A DNA stretch of 64,000 nt from Diphasiastrum complanatum (GCA_029204225.1 CM055100.1:59518975-59582974), one strand, 5' to 3'. Counted from the first letter of the stretch, positions 32,726-46,885 are shown. Notes: a model not told the origin generated them from the sequence alone. Made by a program: numbers and translations.

Positions 32726-33420
32726 ATGGCCGATAATACAGATCCTGACATCCCAAAAGATTATCCATACGAGATCAGGTCCCCTGTAGCTGAACAAATC
32801 AGATGTCATAGATTCTACCGAATGTGGTCCCAACCCTACGAGCCATCCACAAACCCATTTGAAGGACAAGAACATGATAGAGCCGAGTCCTCGCGAGCCA
32901 GAACCCATGTTCATGGTGTTGAAACATCCCATGCCAGAACCAACCTTAATGGAGTCTCTGCTACCCATAATGCTCATCATGAGAGACGTACACCCAAACT
33001 AGATCTACCAAAGTTTGACGGTAGTTCGGACCCTCAAAGATTTTTGCAAATCTTTGAGAATGCATGCGATGTATATGGCGAGACATCACCCGACGTCATG
33101 ATTCAACTCTTCTCGATGACCATGATCGATCGTGCACGAGAATGGTTTTTTAAACTTGATCGTGAAGATAAACGTGACTGGTCACTCTTGAAGGAGGCCT
33201 TTATCAAACGCTTCAAGCCATTTCGCTTGATAGAAAGCCCTTTTGTCAAGCTAAGTAATATCAAAATGACAAAAGACAAACAAGTATGAGACTATATTGA
33301 GCGTTTCAAACGTCTCAAAAGTCAAGTACAACAACAGTCTCTGAACAGATGCTCATCATCTGGTCCTTAGTCGGCCTTTCAAGATGGATTAGACGCTAGT
33401 TTAAATCCAATGATGAATAT
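32726..33420 (+). pseudogene. gag of the gag-only element
   Basis: An open run from 32726 to 33289 has the retrotransposon gag core KLDLPKFDGSSDPQRFLQIF, then SMTMIDRAREWFFKLDREDK and DWSLLKEAFIKRFKPFR. This is the Ty3/gypsy-type gag pattern (PxFxG, W-x-x-F...F). A TGA ends it inside KQV-DYIERFKRLKSQ, and further stops (about 33368 and 33428) lie before the next open part, so this copy is inactive. Confidence 0.85.
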
Positions 33421-33603
33421 ACGAGCCTAAAGTTAGCTATGTCTGATGCCATCAAGGAAGAAGATGAAGGATCAGATATTGACGAATCTAGGGAAAGGCA
33501 AGCACCACATGCTCCTGTCCATGAGTCGAAGCCGATCGAGGACACCTAAGATCAGCTTTGGAAATCACAGCTGGTGTTGCTTAATAAGCAACACTAACTT
33601 CAG

Positions 33604-34077
33604 ATGGAGAAACTCACCAATGAGTTTCAAGCTACCCTGAAGTCTATCCAAGGCAGTATGCCTGCTCAGTCAAACCTTGCACAGGTACCTTATAAACGAA
33701 AAACAATATGGTGCCCACATTGTCGGGCTACGCATCTTGTTGATGCTTGTCCTTCATATCGACATATCCAAGCACATACAATTCAACAATATGAAAAACA
33801 CCCATCCCAATCTGGAAATGCCTTGCCTTATCTTGACTATCCATCAGAAAGTCCAAACCTACTAGCCATACAAGATGGCTATGCAGTTATACAAGGGCCA
33901 CTGCACACCAAATGCTTCATCTGTGGTGAAACTGGCCACTTCATAGTTGATTGTCCAATCAAGACCAAGTACCATCCTGAGTGTCCCGACTGTATAAGAA
34001 AACACAGTTTCAAAGACTGTCCAAAACAACACGCTAAGATCCTACCTGCCCGTCACGTCAGTTATGAATCACAATAG
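33604..34077 (+). pseudogene. zinc-knuckle C-terminal part of gag
   Basis: A 157-codon run carries three Cys/His clusters: CPHCRATHLVDAC, the canonical C-x2-C-x4-H-x4-C knuckle CFICGETGHFIVDC, and CPDCIRKHSFKDC. It ends at a stop shortly afterwards with no protease following. Downstream to 36408 the internal region is non-coding apart from short remnants of a Lys/Glu/Gln-rich frame (35570-35690). Confidence 0.8.
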
Positions 34078-36395
34078 GATCTTCACGACAACAACATGAG
34101 CACCATAGCAACCAACAGTTAAACCTGCTGCTCGATCGAGAAGTTTCTTGTAAACTTCTACATCACCGACCAATATGCCAGTACCATAATGCAAAAAGAC
34201 AATCTGAAATGAGTCCTTGACGAAAGAAAGTAAAATCAATATTCCGTCATCTGCTACAATGTCCAACCAAGAGCAACCTCCACAGGGAATTGACAGTTTC
34301 TCTCTCCTCCTACAAACTCAAATCTATTTTTCTTTCCACATGCAGATAATATTTCCAATGTGCCAATACACAACAAATCTAGGATTCGGAAATCCACTTA
34401 GAGATTTGGTTCTGAATCTCTTGTTCGACGAGGTCCTCAGGACATAGTACCTCAACCATACCTGCATCTCATGCTATATCTTACAACATCTGTTATCCAT
34501 GATGATAGATTTTAGTGTCACCAACCCTATCTTGTTTTGACAAGGGCATGTCAGAGTAAGTCACATTACTCTACAAAACAACTGAAATATTGCAACTATC
34601 AAGGTACATTATCAATGTTGATGAATGCAAGTTTTGTTCGACAAGTGCTATACATTTCTCACTATTTGTAACGTTTGTTTATTTTCTTGTTTCTCTTCAC
34701 CTATTTTGTGTGACTGATTTTTGCATGAGGAATAGCTACTGCATGAGAGTCTTCTGTAGAGCATCTCCAAAACACATTTTCATTCATCTATCCATCTTCA
34801 GATTACCATGTATAGCAATTTCAAATTTTTGAAAACTATGAGAAATCCATGACAAGTTAGAGTTGATTCCTGCACCTCATTGCCATATTATTCTTTGAGT
34901 CAACTACAGCAAGATCGAAACAAATTTAGTTAGAATTTGTTCAATCTTTAGTCCAGTCACATGTTCAACAAGTTTCAATTACGTATTCCACACGCCGATC
35001 CAATTCTGAGCATGAACAGTCACCAGCAACAACATCTCCACCAACAAAAAAAAATTTGGGGGGGGGGGAGAGAATGGATTTTCTTGGATCCACTGGAGCA
35101 GTTACGTTGCCAACAACAACACCAGCAAGATCAACAACCAAGGTCACAAACCCAAAGTCGACAATGACAAGGCTAAGAAGACAGATGGGCAATCCAAAGT
35201 GACTCGATCAGAAGAAGTACCCCAGTCACGATGAAGATTCTTCAGAAAGGGAAACACAAGTATTGGAAAATCAGTCTCCTTCTTCAACTAACCTCTTGCC
35301 ATACTTCTGCGCCCATTCTCATGTCTATCGTCCACACCATCTACCGTTGTCATCACCACCCTCCCTTCCATCTATTTGTTTATCATCAATTTACTGTTCT
35401 TTTGAGGAATTCCCAGTTTTGATAGTCTTACCGAAGCAACTGATAGATCATTGCAAGTGTCTTGTGGAGACCAACTACCACCTATATTGGTTGTTCAGCC
35501 GAAGAATATCTACAAAAGCACACGAAGTAGCTCAAAGAAATAAATAATAATAATACAAAGAAACTGAGGAGGAAAGGACAAAACTTAAACAATAGATGAG
35601 TCAGATCGATCTTGATCAGAAGAAACTCTTTGGAGTAATGATAGTTGAATCCCCTCTTATGAAGCCCAAAGAGATCCAAAAGTAACGGATCAAAAGAAAG
35701 AGCTGTAGAAAATGAAAGATGAAGACATCCGTGAACCTGCAAATAAAGCAAGCTCCTCACCTAGCAAGTGGTGGTCAAAGCTTGGCATTGCAAGAGTCCA
35801 AGGCTGCAACTGTAGAACGATCAGTTCCTTCATCCTTTCACCAAGCCTTCATCATGTTTCCTTACCGTTATCAGACCGTCCATCCAAATATGTTCCTACC
35901 ACCAGTTTTTGATGAATCCATCCCCTTGAGACTGATAATCAAAGTTTGTGAAACTTGCAGATCAAAGGTTTTCCTTTAGACTGGAACTTCAACTGAGAGA
36001 AGAACCACGAAAACACCCAGAGGCAAATGGAGGATACAGACCTCCCAGAAGAAACCAAAGATGGAATCTGCCAAGAAACCAAAGATGAAACCGTCAATGG
36101 CAGATACAAGTGACTAAACAAAGAGACACATGGAAAGCACTCGAGCATGCAAGTTATGAAGTTGCTGGGAGCTCTCCAATTTTGAGAATGTCAACCACCT
36201 CTAGCAATAAGACATTCTAATCCAATCGTGGCAATTCGTGAAAGACAATTTTTGTGATAAAGACTGGCGACAATAAGCACTTGGTTTTATGTAAGCGAAC
36301 TAGGATCTACGCTTTTCCAAGTGACGATCGAAGATGCCAATGCAAAGCGGAGCGACATCGTCCAATATGAGTTGCGGTGGGTCTTGCAACACATT

Positions 36396-36408
36396 AGGGG
36401 TGGGATAA
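36396..36408 (+). promoter_or_regulatory. polypurine tract of the gag-only element
   Basis: AGGGGTGGGATAA immediately precedes the 3' LTR start TGTTGG. Confidence 0.7.
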
Positions 36409-37576
36409 TGTTGGCTAATTCTGACGAATCCCCAAGATACTCGGACAGAGCAACTCAAGAGCACCTCTCACCTTAGATCGAGGAGGTCTCTAAGAAGACG
36501 AGACTAATGAAGACTGAGAGCCGAGTATGAGAGCCGAGAAATACTAGCTAAGAAAGATAAGTAAGAACTGTGTAAGCCTCATGGTGAATCCCGGAAGATG
36601 GAATGACCATGTAGGAACTAGTATTTCTAAGCAAATGTAATAAATGCAAGTAGACCTCTCTTAAAGAAAGTAGAGTGAGCCACCTTTTGATGGTGACCAC
36701 TAGTGGAGAACAATATTCCACTTGTAATTTGTGAAATGTGGAAATTCCACTAGGATGCCACCTAAGTAAGTAGCTCTCTTGTTTATTTAAGAGACTCCCT
36801 CTTTGTGAAGAGGAACCTTTTGCATTGTATCTACTCCATGCTAATAAGAAGATTTTCCATGAGTTTGATGCTACACTAAGCTCCTTGATCATGATGGGTT
36901 TCTTGAGTGATGCCCCTATGATCATGTCCATCCATTCATATTGTGTGTGATTGTGGATTTAGAGTGGATTAGTTTTCTTGCTTTCCTAGTTCTGGATTAG
37001 ATTTCTTGTTTTTTTCTGGATTAATGTAGGAGCCAGCATTCAAGTAGACTATATAGGCTAGATCTGTGGTGTGATTCTTGCATATCTCTGTACAATCCAG
37101 TTCTTGATATTCTTGGGATGTCCAAGAATCAAAAGGCTGTTGGTTTCTTGATTCTTGGACTTCTAACATGCTGTAGATTAGTTTCTTGTTTCTTGTTTTG
37201 TCAATTTATGCAAGGTAGTTTAGTGTTAATGTAGTGTAGGCTCTGATTTCAGTCCGTTTTAAGTGTAGGTAGCTGTAGAATCTGTAGAACGTTCATTAGT
37301 TTGTATGTTGATATGTGAATGAGCGTTCTTGGCTTGCATCCATGTAGAATGTAAGTGCGTTCAAGAGTGACATCTCTGAGTTGTCCTCTGACAGGTAGGA
37401 CATAAAGAAAATACTACAATGAAACTTTGTTTCCTTCTGCCTGGGTTGGCATCGTAAAATCAATCAAAAAGCCATCTAACGACTGCCATGAAGCCTAATA
37501 ACAGGCAGAAACGGTTTTGTAAGCAAGAAGCAGAAAAATAAACAACAAGTCCTCTGGAGCAGGGGATCTGTCAACA
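36409..37576 (+). repeat. 3' LTR of the gag-only element
   Basis: Partner of 30425-31590. It ends GGGATCTGTCAACA, then the TSD ATTTT. Confidence 0.93.
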
Positions 37577-37661
37577 ATTTTCATTAAGATAGCGTTTTAG
37601 ATTTTCCTAAAAAGTCTTTTTTTTTTTTGCAGATTTTCAATTGTCTTTGATAATTTTTGAA

Positions 37662-40600
37662 ATGTCGAGGATTTCTTTTAAAATTTCGGGGAAACCTCAA
37701 GATATTCCATTAAAAGATAAGAAAAAATTCATGTACTATTTCACCAAAGGGTCAACGACACAAAGCTTTCGGAGCTTTTTATTCATTTAGCTGAAAAGCC
37801 TGGCAGAGGAGACTCGCAATTCAAAGTTCAAGGAAGATTGCTTGCTGATCAACCATATGAGGATCAAGAAGAAGGTTTTGTGAATATACTTGTAAAGGAG
37901 ACGGATAAGTCTCGTTCTATTTTCATTCTGAACAAGACTATGATAAAGATCCGACTTTGTCTGGACGAGGCCATCAAAGCCTATTTTGATAAAGCTCTAG
38001 TGACTTTGGTGAGTAACTATAAAATATATTTTTAATCATGTTTGTTTCATGCTAAGCATAGTTGTTATTAGATATAAAATTATTTAAACTTTTAGATTTA
38101 AGCTTTTAGTCATTATATTTTAAACTTGGTTTTTGTTTCTGTCCAGAGCATGAAGCAATGCTTAAAAATGATTTTAGTTGTTATTGCTGAGAGAAAAGAT
38201 CTGGTCTATTCATTACGAAGTTCAAAAGGTGTATCTATTGGACCTCGCAAGCCCGCTTCTACCACTGCTCAAGTCACAAAGCCGGCCTCTGAAAATGTTG
38301 AGGATGAAATCGTAGCCGTCCCTCATTCCCAAAAAAAAAAGATCGCATAATATTTCGTAGACTTCGCTCACTAGACCTAAGTCACGCCGAAAGACCATGG
38401 CTACACATCGCCAGAAGTCCATCCCTTCTGTTGAAAGCAAAAAAGCCGCCACCGAACCATCTTTATCGCTACTTGGTGCATCCATCCGTCCATTACAAGA
38501 CAGCTCCGAACTTGCCAAATTAAGAGAGGATATCCATAAAACAAAAAAAATAAAAGAAACAACTTTAATTTTGACATAAATCAGTGTGATAGGCCACCTG
38601 TAGACCCAATAACAGGAGACAGGCCAATGGAAGTTAGAGAGCCTAATGAAACACATGTACATAATTTAAAAATAAAATTTAAAGATCATACACAGGCCAT
38701 AGTTACTCCCTTTATTGTTTTGGTTGATCCCAACAAATGCAACGTTGTTGCAAATTTTGATTTTTCTTTATTAGACTCATATCATTTTTTTGTTCTTGGG
38801 GGGATACACAATTTACAAGCTCGAAAACAATTATCTCAAGAATATCCCCATATCCCAAGCTTTTGAACTATGAGTGTCATTGCATTTGCTGGTCTAACAG
38901 TGGAAGAAGCGAAATTATTGGCTTGGCACCACAATATTGATCAGGACTACCGGATGAAGATGACCGTGATACAAAAAATTTGTTTTTTTCATAAAAAATA
39001 CATGAGAGTCTTCAAAGCAGGAGATGTGAATCAACTTGAGTTGAAAGCACTATGTGCTCAAGAGATAGGTCTGTCTTTTGATTCAAAAAATCCTATGCAA
39101 AGCCTTACTAAATACGATAATTTTTTTCAGCTTGTTTTTCGTAGTGGCCAGGTAATTTGTTTGGCTATGCTCGTCATGAAATGCTCTGGTCATAATATAT
39201 GTTATAATGTTTTTAAATTGTTTTTATCAGACTAAAATTTTGAACTCAATTTCAATATTGGTTAAATTTTTTATCAATTGAATTTTTTTTTTTATCTCAG
39301 GTGTGGGCCCTTGTTGATAAAATTTTTGATAAGTAGGAAACTTTTCAAATAAAAGACCAACCTGCTCAGGGTGCCTCAAAGTCCAAAAAAAAAGTTGTGA
39401 GTACTCAAACTCTGAAGCCAATCCCTACTGAAATGGGAATATCAGAGTGGAAGAATATGCAAGGGATTAACTCTTCAAAGCTAATAATAAGTGTTCTTTC
39501 AAGAATTGCCGATGGTCAACTTTCCTTGACAGAAATGGGAAAATAATTTTAGAGGTAATAATCATAATTTAAATATTTATTTTCATGTTACCTTTTTTAA
39601 TAATATGATTTTCATAATCTGGTTGGATTTTTAACAATTACATATTTTAAATGCAGGTACAAATTATTTATGAAAGTTCAAAAAGCCCTTGTGACAAGGT
39701 TAAATTGTCAAGATTTCGATGAATGTCAAAAGCTTTATTCTCTGAGCAGCCGAAATGAAGCCCTGAGTCCATTTTTTATTTTGTTTAGAAACATGGTATT
39801 TATTTCACCCATGCTTAGCATAGGTGCTTATTAATTGTTTCTTTTCTATATTATATGTCTCCTATGCTAAGCATAGTTTTTTCTTTATTTAATTATTTTT
39901 TTTTGAAAAGTTAAGTCTCCTATTCTATTTTATATTTTTTGTCTCCCATGCTAAACATAGTTTTTTCCATTGCGGAGGAGGATCCATAGAGACCTACCTT
40001 CCCAAAAGTGTCGATGATCAACCATGCTTTTACTCTGTTGAGGAGGGCGATTGTAGAAAAATTTTAATTTTTTAAAGAAAAAGGACTTATACACTCTACA
40101 CCGTCAATATACCATATGGATTTCAGATGAATGAATCATTAAATGATGATACTCCTTTCAAATTCACTGAAATCCATAGTTTTATACAGGGCTTTCTTGA
40201 AGTCACAACTTTTCCAATTTGGAGAGTTGTTATTTTTTATTCTTCTTGGCAGTCAACATCAGTACAGAAAGCTCTATTAACTTTCTGTAATGTGAGAATT
40301 GAGAATGTTGTGTGGTAAGTTCTTAAGTTCCTGAATTATCAATTCGTATTTTGATTCATAAGTTTATTTTAAATTTTTTATTTTAAAATTAAAATTTTAA
40401 ATTGATTATACTTGTAATGTTCCATGTCAGGTACAAGCCCAATGTCAGGAACTCGGGAGGAGCTCGACTTTGCAATGAAATAGAATACATAACCATCGGT
40501 TATTATTCTTTGGATGACAAACGCTCGATGCTGTATTATAATACTTCCGGACTGACAAGTTTTGAAAACTTGTTCCAATATCTAGTTGTGACAAAGAAAT

Positions 40601-41088
40601 TAAAAATTCCAATGACGGGTTCTGTGGCTTGTCCCTACCAAAAGCCACAACAATTAATTAATCATTTAATTGATATTTTTTCTCACCCAGCTGATTGGGT
40701 TTTAGATTTATTTAGCGGTAGCGGCACTACGAGCGCATGTGCTGTTCAGAAAGGCAGACATGTTGCTGTAGTAGATTTAGATACTAATTTAGTTGATTTT
40801 ATAAAAATGAGAATGAAATCTCTTTCAATCTTGCCAGATGAATTATCTGAGGTGGAAAAGAGTTTGGACAGCGAGAATACAATAATTCCCTTGTCCAAGG
40901 AATTTCAGCCTCCTGCTAGCTAAAACGTAAACGACACAAGAGAATTTGCTGATGTCTTGGTTCAAGATTACAATGTAATAACTGTAGTCGAGAAAATTGT
41001 AAAAGAGGTGCTACTTGATAATACAGTGGCTACCCAAGAAAAAACAAAACAAAAAGATGTGAATGACATCGATGATTTTTGGGAATAA
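37662..41088 (+). pseudogene. ParB/Srx-like plus N4/N6-type DNA methyltransferase, multi-exon, inactivated
   Basis: Starts MSRISFKISGKPQDI at 37662; a frameshift follows near 37750, then KLSELFIHLAEKPGRG to a GTGAGT donor at 38009. The next exon 38148-38350 follows CCAG in phase. A basic linker (38380-38579) leads to a ParB-like domain: RPMEVREPNETHVHNLKIKF, TPFIVLVDPN, SYHFFVLGGIHNLQARKQ, then after a TGA (38864) AFAGLTVEEAKLLAWHHNID and YRMKMTVIQKICFFH, to a donor at 39152. Exons 39301-39556 and 39659-39794 carry linker sequence. The methyltransferase part has VNIPYGF (about 40103-40123, the motif IV position, usually D/N-P-P-Y), QALLTF-like TFCNVRIENVVW, a phase-correct intron (40314-40430), then SGGARLCNEIEYITIGYYS and motif I DWVLDLFSGSGTT with RHVAVVDLD. 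TAA at 40921 is followed in frame by 55 more codons ending DDIDDFWE-like at 41088. Predicted role: adenine or cytosine amino-methylation of DNA. Confidence 0.7.
38049..39960. repeat. palindrome copies inside methyltransferase introns
   Basis: CATGCTAAGCATAG at 38049-38062 (first intron), then CCCATGCTTAGCATAGG at 39808-39824, CCTATGCTAAGCATAG at 39861-39876 and CCCATGCTAAACATAG at 39945-39960 (a later intron). They are the same site as the array at 29766-30271, and I noticed no copies outside this segment. Confidence 0.85.
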
Positions 41089-42484
<1,396 letters not shown>

Positions 42485-42552
42485 CATGACTCTTGTATTG
42501 ATTTGTAAATGTTATTGCACTCTATTGAATGGAATCAATTTGTGCCATAGTT

Positions 42553-44330
42553 AATGTTCTACGTGAATGATACATACATAGATTTGCCCAGTGAAATCAT
42601 ACGGAAGCAAATGTATAATTCATTATATCAGTAAAATTACTTTTTCTATAGAATACATGGTTAATATGAAGTTGGACTTTTGATTCTAGTTGTCATCTAC
42701 TGTGTGAGGCTTAACTATCTGGTTGGAAATGAGGAGTTATAACATGGGAACATAAATGTATAATGATACTTGTGAAATTAATTGCTGTATATTGATTCAA
42801 GACAACATTGAACATACAATCTGACTATATGTGAATAGCAGATGGATTGGAATATCATCTTACCTATCTTCAATCTAATTTATTACTTGTCTTTGTCTGT
42901 GGTGGTGTTGCCACTACTTTATCCAAATTTCTCTTGACAATCAATCTTTTCCACCATCATTTACCCATTCCACTATATATCACTGACATATCCTTAACTA
43001 CACCGTAATGACATATTCGTTCTCTTGGGTGTTCTCTTGTGGGATCGACACATTTTAAAATGCATAAATCATGTTTTCTATAATGAGTATACCGCAACAT
43101 TTTTTTTTTTTTTTGGCAATGGTTGTGGGGGAGCACAGCCAGCTAATATCTTTGGACAATATCTGAAAATTTTTATACCTTTGTTTCAATTTTTACAAAT
43201 CAGAATTTCATGAGTCTACCATTGTACATTGTTTTGAAAAAGAGACTCTCTATTAAGTACAACAAATTCAATTGATTGAATAAGATTTGCCAAGTCTTAG
43301 GCTTCGGACTAAAAAGGTTGAGGTTAAATCCATTGACATTTTTAAGAAATCCCTTCTCTCATGTACAACAAATGATTATGAGAATCAACAAGGTTCGGTT
43401 ATGACATTTAACCAGTTTTTAGAATGATGTTCAGATATCAAAAATGATTTTCTGTCACATTACAAAGTATGTGCAAATGGGCTATATTTTAAAGATAGTA
43501 TTGCTAGTTTGAATGAAAACCAAATATGATAAACCTTTGTATCAATTTGATCAATTTTAGAATTTCTTAATCATATTTATACTTTAGTTAGCTTTGTAGT
43601 GTTTCATTGTTGTATTTTTCTTGTTGCGTTTTATTAATTTAGGTTAAAAAATGTGCAACTTTTGTAATGTAATAATGCTTTGGTTTTTCGTAAGCAAATG
43701 GGTATTCATGCTTTTCCAAAGTAAGAATTTGTTTTGTCTTTGTCTCGTTTTGTTTTGGACCAGCCAACACGTGGCTTTTTGGAAATTGGCTAGTGTGGCT
43801 TACGCATTCACCAATATAGTACATTGATTTGCCTAGTAAAATCATGTTGAATTGTGTATGATTCTTTATATCAGTAAAATTATACTTTTTGTGGAGTACA
43901 TGGTTAAAGTGAAGTTGGATGCTTGATTCCAGCTATCATTTTCTATATGAGGCTTAACTATCAAGTTTGAAATGAGGAGTTAAAACATAAAAATGTATAC
44001 TATATCACGATAATTGTGCAATTGTTTGTTGTATATTAGTTTAGGACAACATTGATCATACAATCCAATTGTATGTGAACAGTAGATGGATTGGAAATAT
44101 CATTTTACCTATCTTAAATCTGGTTTATTACTTGTCTTTGTCTTTGATGGTACTGGCTACCTTATCCAAATGTCTGTTGACAACCAATATTTTCCATCAT
44201 CACTTACCCATTCCACTGTGTATCACTAACATATCCTTAATTACATCGTATTGACAGATTTCTTCTCTTGGGTACTCTCTTTGTGGGATCAACACTCTTT
44301 ATACTACATAAATCTTGTTTTTTGTATAAA
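42553..44330 (+). repeat. direct duplication, unit about 0.5 kb, period about 1.26 kb
   Basis: Block 42553-43055 (GATTTGCCCAGTGAAATCAT ... TGGGATCGACA) recurs at about 43815-44320 (GATTTGCCTAGTAAAATCAT ... TGGGATCAACA). Landmarks are in the same order, at very roughly 80 percent identity. No coding is apparent. The 0.75 kb between the copies has no gene. Confidence 0.85.
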
Positions 44331-44599
44331 GTATACCATGACACAACAAGAAGAGCCTTCCCTTTAAAAATTTGGACTATGCATGGTCTTACATAACCTC
44401 AACTAAAATCTAAATGTTCATTCTAGTACTAATGTCAAAGTTCTTAATGAATTTCTTGCCTATTCTATTTTGAAGAGAGCTATCTTTTCTTTTGCCTAAG
44501 TGAAGGTCAGTAATATCTATCCTCAACATATCTGAAATATATGGCATGTATACCAAATGTTATAGCACTTGAAATTATATCAGGATAAATGCCAAAAAG

Positions 44600-44670
44600 C
44601 TCGCTCCAATCACAAAAAAGCTCACCCAAAAAGCTCGCCACAAGAAGCTCGCCAAAAAATCACACCCCCA
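44600..44670 (-). repeat. right inverted end with GAGCTTTT units
   Basis: Counterpart of 20030-20085 in inverted orientation: four units of AAAAGCTCGCC or AAAAGCTCACC, ending AAAAAATCACACCCCCA at 44670. Confidence 0.65.
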
Positions 44671-44713
44671 TATTAGGACTATTCCAGGTCCTTAACCAAA
44701 TATGGCCATAACA
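44671..44713 (-). repeat. left LTR of the minus-strand element, inner part
   Basis: TATTAGGACTATTCCAGGTC then CTTAACCAAATATGGCCATAACA. The same ending closes the right LTR at 47045. It completes the LTR begun at 19588. Confidence 0.85.
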
Positions 44714-44726
44714 TTCTTCCCTCCTT
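44714..44726 (-). promoter_or_regulatory. polypurine tract of the minus-strand LTR element
   Basis: Minus strand AAGGAGGGAAGAA sits directly before TGTTATGGCC, the 3' LTR start in that orientation. Confidence 0.8.
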
Positions 44727-46885
44727 AAACTGCTTCTATCCTTTTGAAGCTTCTCAAGATAGGAAAGAATTACAGGAACAGTTCTTTTAACTTACAATAC
44801 TAATCGAGGAAATCATTATTCTTAGTTTGACTTCCATATCAAACAAGTACTCAAAGATAAACCTATTTCCAATCGTTAATCTCTGTTCTGGAGTATGACT
44901 CAAGTTTGAAAAGTACACTAAGCAATAAATTTTTCAACTAGGTTACACTCAAGCTAGTAACATCACCTTCATGTAAAACACTTACATGAACCACTGAGTG
45001 AAATAATCGCTAACTTAGGAGATTAAAGTTAATGAAAAATAATAATAATTACAGTCTCCTTAGAATCCAATTCTAAGATATGATAATTCATTCAACTAGA
45101 ATCTCTAGGAGAATCATTAAGATATAGAATGATCAAAACCCAACTCCAGGTATCCAAGATACTCTTTTGAGTTAAATGCTCTTATTTCTAACACCAAATG
45201 CCAGAACACAACATTCATTCATCTTAATAGACTTGTCTGTCTCCTAGGATAACTGGAGATCCAACCAAATGAAAAAACCGTACTCAAGCATTTGCAGACC
45301 ATAACTGTAGCAGAATAACATCCACTAGATAAATAAAATAATGTCCATGAGATCCATATGTTCTCAATTAAAATACTGGAGTAGAGAGATTCAAAAACAC
45401 TGACCTGAATTCTTACTCAAATAATAGATCAAGAATTAATCATCACACTCAAGAATCATCACCATTCCTTTGAATCCACTGACAATAATTAAGTATCTAT
45501 TTATGATTCGTCAATTATAAATATTTAGACTCATATGATTCGTCAATCATAATTTTCTGGAATCCAAAACCATAATCAAATATTACAGGATACTAGAGTA
45601 TAAGTCCAACATAACTCAGGAAAAGTAAGAATCATTTCAAAATCTTTCCATTAAGAAAATACAAGATTTAGGAATATTTTTCAAACAAGATTCTTTAACT
45701 GGAATCCAAGATTTTAAGTTCTATAAACCACTGGTAATTAAAGACTGAACGCCTACCAAACAAATGAAAATATCAGAATCGTGAAAAGTCAATAATAAGT
45801 GCCTTCCAAATAGGATTCACTCTATTATATGCAGGACTTGTCTTCTAGATATTCTCAACATGAGTGACAATAACTATCATCTATTTGAGATCTATCTATG
45901 CATAAGAGACAATCTAGGATCAAGAATTGAGAATACCAATAAGCTAGAACATTCCAAATTCCAAGCCTTATCCAAGTAATTTCCATGCCGGAAGGATCAT
46001 ATGAATTTTATCTGATGTCCAAATATGAGAAATTAAAAGAAGTGAGAAATAGTTTTAAGAGCTCTCTGATTTTGTAAATTATAAGATACCAATAACGGGT
46101 CTAGACTAAATCTCAAAAAATTTCAAAATACCCTTTAATCAACCAATGATCTAATTTTTCCCATATCGCGAATAGGTACTCAAATTTACCATTGGTGGTC
46201 AGATCTTTACAGTCCTAGAATTCTCTTTCCAAAAGTACTGATGTCCCATACCACCAGCTCTTCCTTCTAGACAATCCTTAACCGCCATATCTGATATCCT
46301 AGAGATCCAAAGAATCAATCTAGAATTCCTATACCGAGTATAGGCACATATCATTATAACCAGACACTGGAGAATCCATAAATTTATTTCCAAATGGATA
46401 ATAATGCACTACAAAAGGATGATCCAACCATAAGGCTCTACACATGGATAACTGTCACATTTTAAGTATTTTTGGTTAGTAAAAACTTTATCAAGAAAGC
46501 CATTTACTGTACTAACAACTTGAATGTGATCCATACATTCCTTATTCATCCAAATCATATTAAAATTTACGGTCATTCTCGTGGTCATACCATATTAAAC
46601 GGGAATTCAACTAACCTTAAATCCATTAATCAACTTTACTAAAATTACTCCATAACTGGTATTATGCAACTTTTCCACAGGGATTAACAAGAAATCCAAA
46701 TTACATAACACAAAATCATTTACTAGCACCGGTGTCCCCTTTTCTTCTTCCCTTAGGTCTTTCGATCCCCCAAAAAATTTGTCAGCTAAGGTGCAAAAAT
46801 TTTCTTAAACACATAGCAAATGATTAACAGTTTTTCCTTCCATGTCATGGGCTTTTAGCATTACTCCGTTAAAGTTTATTAATTA
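44727..46885 (-). other. non-coding internal region of the minus-strand LTR element
   Basis: 2.16 kb without a frame above about 65 codons on either strand and no gag or pol motif, so the element depends on proteins supplied in trans. Confidence 0.7.

Larger units (their letters stand above)
30425..37576 (+). mobile_element. gag-only LTR retrotransposon (TR-GAG type)
   Basis: LTRs 30425-31590 and 36409-37576 (about 1.17 kb) start TGTTGG and end TCAACA. A perfect 5-bp TSD, ATTTT, flanks it (30420-30424 and 37577-37581). The internal 4.8 kb encodes gag and zinc knuckles but no protease, RT, RNase H or integrase, matching the terminal-repeat-with-GAG-domain class. The LTRs differ at several percent, more than the copia pairs at 7-18 kb, so it is older. 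It splits the upstream region of the methyltransferase gene. A truncated relative lies at 2509-4200. Confidence 0.93.

Noticed and set aside
37662-41088. Bacterial or phage contamination as source of the methyltransferase
   Set aside because: Phase-correct GT-AG introns, AT-rich plant-like introns and a plant LTR element nested upstream show that it is resident DNA.
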